This document shows positions 4,540 through 7,288 of a DNA stretch of 7,288 nt, one piece after another. Origin of the DNA: Treponema sp. (GTDB taxonomy: Bacteria; Spirochaetota; Spirochaetia; Treponematales; Breznakiellaceae). The stretch's first letter is position 1. The number at the start of each line of letters is the position of its first letter. The position numbers and the translations under genes were made by a program. Location: contig JAITHH010000217.1 in the NCBI GenBank assembly GCA_031280065.1, forward strand, positions 1-7,288, read 5' to 3'. The notes beneath the pieces were generated by a model, which saw only the letters and a list, made by a program, of their open reading frames with translations, was not told the origin of the DNA and ran no database searches.

Positions 4540-6240
4540 TCACTCCCCTGCCCGGGCCAGCGCGTCTTCCAGCGTATCTTTCAGATTCTCCGGGCCCAGC
4601 TCATCGATAAAACCCGCCTTCTCCAGCGCCTTGCGGGGCTGCGCCCGCGCCTCGCTCAACACCAGGCGGATCTTGCCCCGGCGGCACTGGGCAAGAAAGG
4701 ACTCCAAGGCCGTGATTCCCGTGGAATCAATCGCCGGCACGTCCCTCATGCGGAGTACGAAGGCATGAGGCCGCTTGGCCACACCCCGGAGCGTGTGCTG
4801 GAGCGTATCAGCCACCCCAAAGAAGAAAGGCCCGGTGATCTCGTAGACCTCGATGTCCTTGGCGTGTTCAGGCGCGGATGCTCCCGGCTTCCGGCTCCCG
4901 TACACAAGCTCCGCCCCCAGCCCTGCCGCGCCCGGCTTGATGTCCGCCACCTCGATCATCCGCCGCAGGAACAGAAACGCCGCCAGAACCACCCCCGCCT
5001 CCACCGCGAACGTCAGGTCCACCAGCACAGTCAGGACAAAAGCGGTGAGCAGCACCAAAGCGTCGCTTTTGGGCGCCCGCGTCAAGATGCGGAAGAAGCG
5101 GCCCAGATTGCTCATATCCCAACTGACCGCGATGAGTACCGCCGAAAGACTGGCCAGCGGGATGGCCGAGGCCAGCGGCGACAGGAAGAGGATAAAGAGC
5201 GTCAGCACCAGCACATGAATTATCCCCGCAACCGGGCTGGCCGCGCCTGATTTGATGTTCGTGGCGGTCCGGGCGATTGCGCCGGTCGCGGGAATCCCCC
5301 CAAAGAAAGCCGCGGCGATATTCCCCACCCCCTGGGCCGCCAGTTCCATGTTGGCGTTGTGCCGGTCCCCGGTCATGCCGTCTGCCACCACCGCCGAGAG
5401 CAGAGATTCAATCGCCGCCAGCAGGGCGATGGCGAAGCTGTCCCGCAGGAGTGCCCGGACGCTCTGCCAGTTCAGCGCGGGCAGGACCGGCGCGGGCAGG
5501 GACTGGGGGATGCCGCCGAAACGGCTCCCGATGGTCTCCACCGGCAGCGAGAAGGCCGCGCAGATTGCCGTCGCCGCGACGACCCCGGCCACCGCCGAGG
5601 GGAACCGGGGCGCGAAACGCCGGATCAGAACGATTACCGCCAGGGAGCCAAGGCCGATGCTCAGGGTAATTGGGTCCACGGTAGACAGGGCATGGAAGTA
5701 AGACTCCCACGTCTCCAGGAATTCCGGGGAGGAAGCGTCCATGCGGAGGCCGAAGAAGTCCTTGACCTGCTGGGAGAAGATCAGCAGGGCGATGCCGGTG
5801 GTGAATCCCGTGGTAACCGGGTAGGGAATGAACTTGATAAAGCGCCCTATGCCGGTCAGCCCCATGAGAATCAGCATGATCCCCGCCATGAGGGTGGCCG
5901 TTACCAGGCCCGCTATGCCGTGCCGGGCGATGATCCCGAAGATGATCACCACAAACGCGCCGGTGGGCCCCCCGATCTGGAACTTACTGCCCCCCAGGAG
6001 GCTTATAAAGAAACCCGCCAGGATCGCCGTATACAGGCCCTGGGCGGGACTCCCCCCGGCGGAGATGCTGAAGGCCATGGACAGGGGCAGGGCCACCACC
6101 CCCACGGTCAGCCCCGCAGCCAGGTCCTTGCGGAAGGCGGTCCAGCTATAGCCGCTTCCCTCGCCTTTCCCGAAGAGTTCGAAGGTTCGCGGGATAAAGT
6201 CCCGCAGGTTTACCAGCTTTGCGAAATCAAACCGCGCCAT
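4540..6240 (-). CDS. SulP-family anion transporter with STAS domain
   Basis: This 566-residue inner-membrane transporter has normal length. Residues 39-73 carry the SulP entry segment (DLAAGLTVGVVALPLSMAF, then SPAQGLYTAI), GGPTGAF is at 90-96, and the long conserved core at 276-340 includes AIESLLSAVVADGMTGDRH, GQGVGN-type residues, FGGIPATGAIARTATN and SGAASPVAGI. About a dozen hydrophobic segments span residues 41-426. Residues about 463-563 form a cytoplasmic STAS domain with IDSTG at 504-508. The family carries sulfate, bicarbonate, C4-dicarboxylates or other anions by proton or sodium coupling. The core resembles the DauA/YchM branch more than I would expect for BicA, whose Asp and Thr in this region are Glu278 and Ser282 here, but substrate cannot be settled by reading. 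AAGGA (6250-6246) lies five bases before ATG. The gene follows the binding-protein gene by 37 bp and may be cotranscribed with it. Confidence 0.94.
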   Translation of the reverse strand: MARFDFAKLVNLRDFIPRTFELFGKGEGSGYSWTAFRKDLAAGLTVGVVALPLSMAFSISAGGSPAQGLYTAILAGFFISLLGGSKFQIGGPTGAFVVIIFGIIARHGIAGLVTATLMAGIMLILMGLTGIGRFIKFIPYPVTTGFTTGIALLIFSQQVKDFFGLRMDASSPEFLETWESYFHALSTVDPITLSIGLGSLAVIVLIRRFAPRFPSAVAGVVAATAICAAFSLPVETIGSRFGGIPQSLPAPVLPALNWQSVRALLRDSFAIALLAAIESLLSAVVADGMTGDRHNANMELAAQGVGNIAAAFFGGIPATGAIARTATNIKSGAASPVAGIIHVLVLTLFILFLSPLASAIPLASLSAVLIAVSWDMSNLGRFFRILTRAPKSDALVLLTAFVLTVLVDLTFAVEAGVVLAAFLFLRRMIEVADIKPGAAGLGAELVYGSRKPGASAPEHAKDIEVYEITGPFFFGVADTLQHTLRGVAKRPHAFVLRMRDVPAIDSTGITALESFLAQCRRGKIRLVLSEARAQPRKALEKAGFIDELGPENLKDTLEDALARAGE

Positions 6241-6253
6241 ATCATTCCTTTTG

Positions 6254-6270
6254 CGGGGGTTCAGCCCCCG
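6254..6270. repeat. G/C hairpin between binding-protein and SulP genes
   Basis: CGGGGG, loop TTCAG, CCCCCG forms a perfect 6-bp stem. It differs from 4440-4456 only in the loop (TTCCA there). It lies 7 bases beyond the binding-protein stop and just upstream of the SulP ribosome binding site. No T-run follows, so full termination is unlikely; partial polarity or transcript processing is possible. Confidence 0.6.
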
Positions 6271-6277
6271 GCCCCTG

Positions 6278-7288
6278 TTAATCTTCTATTCTTTTGTGAA
6301 TGCCGCTTAAACGCCGCTGTATGGCGCGGGCGGTCTCCTCGGCAGCCTGCCCTTCCTCAACCATCCGGTACAGCTCTTCCTGAAAGACCGCCTCGATCTC
6401 CCCAAGGCCCTTGACACCGGCCAATTCTTCCTGCGCCTCGCCTGCCTCGTAAATATCGTAGACCTTGGCATAGAGCGGGTCCCCGCTGATGTACGACTCT
6501 GCGGTCCTGCTTCCGGGAACCGCATGGGCCGCCGCGCCGATGCGGGAGCGGCGCTCCGCCAGGAACATGAGGAACGCCCAGGCTTCGTTTTTGTATCTGC
6601 TCTGCCGGCTGATCCCCCCGTACCAGCACTGGAGCCCGAAAACCGGCTTGCCAATGTACGAAGCCGGGCCCGGCGCCGCGGTAACGCCGAAGGAAACGCC
6701 CCGCTCCCGGATAAGGGGAATGTCCGAAGCCGGTCCAAGCATCATCGCCGCCCGCCCGCTGATGAATTCCTCCCGCTTATCCTCCGCCGTCTTGGTAAAC
6801 GAGCCCGGCGCGGCCAGGTTTTCCCGGTAAAGTCCTTCCACAAAGCTGAACATGGCGAGTCCCTCCGGCGTGTCGCAGCGGATCAGCCCGTCCTGAAAGA
6901 ACGAAGCCCCCGCAGCCCAGAGCCAGGGGAAGAAGTCCCGGAACACGCCCTGGGAGCTTTCCGGGCCGAGCGCCAGCGTAAGTCCGTACCGGCCCTGCGC
7001 GGGATCGCGTACCGCACGGGCGGCGCGGAGCAATTCTTCCTGGTTCTTGGGAGGCCGGTCAAACCCGGCGGCCTGGAGCAGATCGATGCGGTAGAAGAGC
7101 GCGTCCATGGAGGCGGTCAGGGGAAGGGCCCAGAACCGGGCCTGGGGAAAAGGGCGCGGAACCATACCGGGGAGCAGCGAGGCGTAATCCTCCGGCAGAT
7201 CGGCGTGATACCTGTCCAGCGGCTCCAGAACTCCCCGCCCGGTCAGATCGGAAAGCCACAGGGGATCCAGTCCCAGAATGTCAGGCAG
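6278..7288 (-). CDS. ABC-transporter solute-binding protein, family 1 (5' end outside window)
   Basis: The reading frame is open to the right edge, giving 336 visible residues. The ATG at 7165 is internal: the 41 residues before it (LPDILGLDPLWLSDL, then GVLEPLD) are a normal part of the family. Visible hallmarks are the 'LP...D.lfYR.DLL.aaGf..PPk..eELL' stretch (about 55-87), GRAAMMLG (178-185) and WYGGISRQS followed by NEAWAFLMFLAERRS (about 222-248). It ends in a helical, charged tail. Proteins of this family bind sugars or similar small molecules outside the cytoplasmic membrane and pass them to an ABC permease. Roughly the first 80-110 residues, including signal peptide and any lipobox, are missing. 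The permease genes expected beside it are not downstream, where SulP follows instead; they may lie upstream beyond the window, or the protein may be an orphan. The ligand is unknown. Confidence 0.88.
   Translation of the reverse strand: MPDILGLDPLWLSDLTGRGVLEPLDRYHADLPEDYASLLPGMVPRPFPQARFWALPLTASMDALFYRIDLLQAAGFDRPPKNQEELLRAARAVRDPAQGRYGLTLALGPESSQGVFRDFFPWLWAAGASFFQDGLIRCDTPEGLAMFSFVEGLYRENLAAPGSFTKTAEDKREEFISGRAAMMLGPASDIPLIRERGVSFGVTAAPGPASYIGKPVFGLQCWYGGISRQSRYKNEAWAFLMFLAERRSRIGAAAHAVPGSRTAESYISGDPLYAKVYDIYEAGEAQEELAGVKGLGEIEAVFQEELYRMVEEGQAAEETARAIQRRLSGIHKRIED

Noticed and set aside
6176..6190. TTCGAAGGTTCGC inside the SulP gene as a fifth stem-loop copy
   Set aside because: It lacks the CGAACC-N3-GGTTCG spacing and encodes conserved-looking N-terminal SulP residues, so it is probably coincidental.
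5359..6414. A 351-residue plus-strand open frame
   Set aside because: It lies antisense across the well-supported SulP gene and into the binding-protein gene. Its translation is rich in Gly, Arg, Gln and Pro with no recognisable domain, as expected for a shadow in GC-rich DNA.
7163..7165. ATG 7165 as the start of the solute-binding protein
   Set aside because: The frame continues without a stop to the window edge and the 41 upstream codons encode typical family sequence.

Overview
The window looks like chromosomal DNA of a GC-moderate to GC-rich bacterium. My best guess is a spirochaete of the Treponema type, perhaps a gut species. The guess rests on the general resemblance of the lipoprotein, the transporters and the intergenic repeats, not on a marker gene, so it is only moderate in strength. 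The content is ordinary metabolism and transport, but the intergenic space carries several families of small palindromic repeats.

Layout. Bases 1-189 (+) are the last 62 codons of a probable GH29 alpha-L-fucosidase. A short gap separates it from a convergent Gfo/Idh/MocA NAD(P)-dependent oxidoreductase (323-1480, -). The divergent gap 1481-1999 is filled by repeats: two copies of an approximately 90-100 bp element A (1547-1647 and 1836-1926) on either side of a 115-bp palindromic element B (1669-1783). Next is a purine nucleoside phosphorylase (2000-2830, +). It converges on a lipoprotein gene (2888-4231, -), with a strong intrinsic terminator between them that serves the lipoprotein gene. 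The lipoprotein has two CsgG/FlgO-like domains flanking a TPR-like segment. Its start is a GTG behind a perfect AGGAGG, with a convincing sigma-70-type promoter upstream.

After another repeat-rich gap (4364-4539) comes a minus-strand pair, transcribed from the right edge leftward: an ABC-transporter sugar-type solute-binding protein (6278 to beyond 7288, 5' end outside the window) and a SulP-family anion transporter with a STAS domain (4540-6240). They are 37 bp apart.

Fucosidase, oxidoreductase and solute-binding protein fit a carbohydrate-scavenging lifestyle, and the phosphorylase fits nucleoside salvage. The genes are not one operon: strands alternate and only the binding protein and SulP could share a transcript. 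I see no defence system, phage, IS transposase, CRISPR, rRNA or tRNA. The most unusual feature is a 15-bp stem-loop module (CGAAYC-N3-GGTTCG) present four times in two unrelated repeat contexts. Within element B it looks precisely inserted into a 10-bp periodic sequence.
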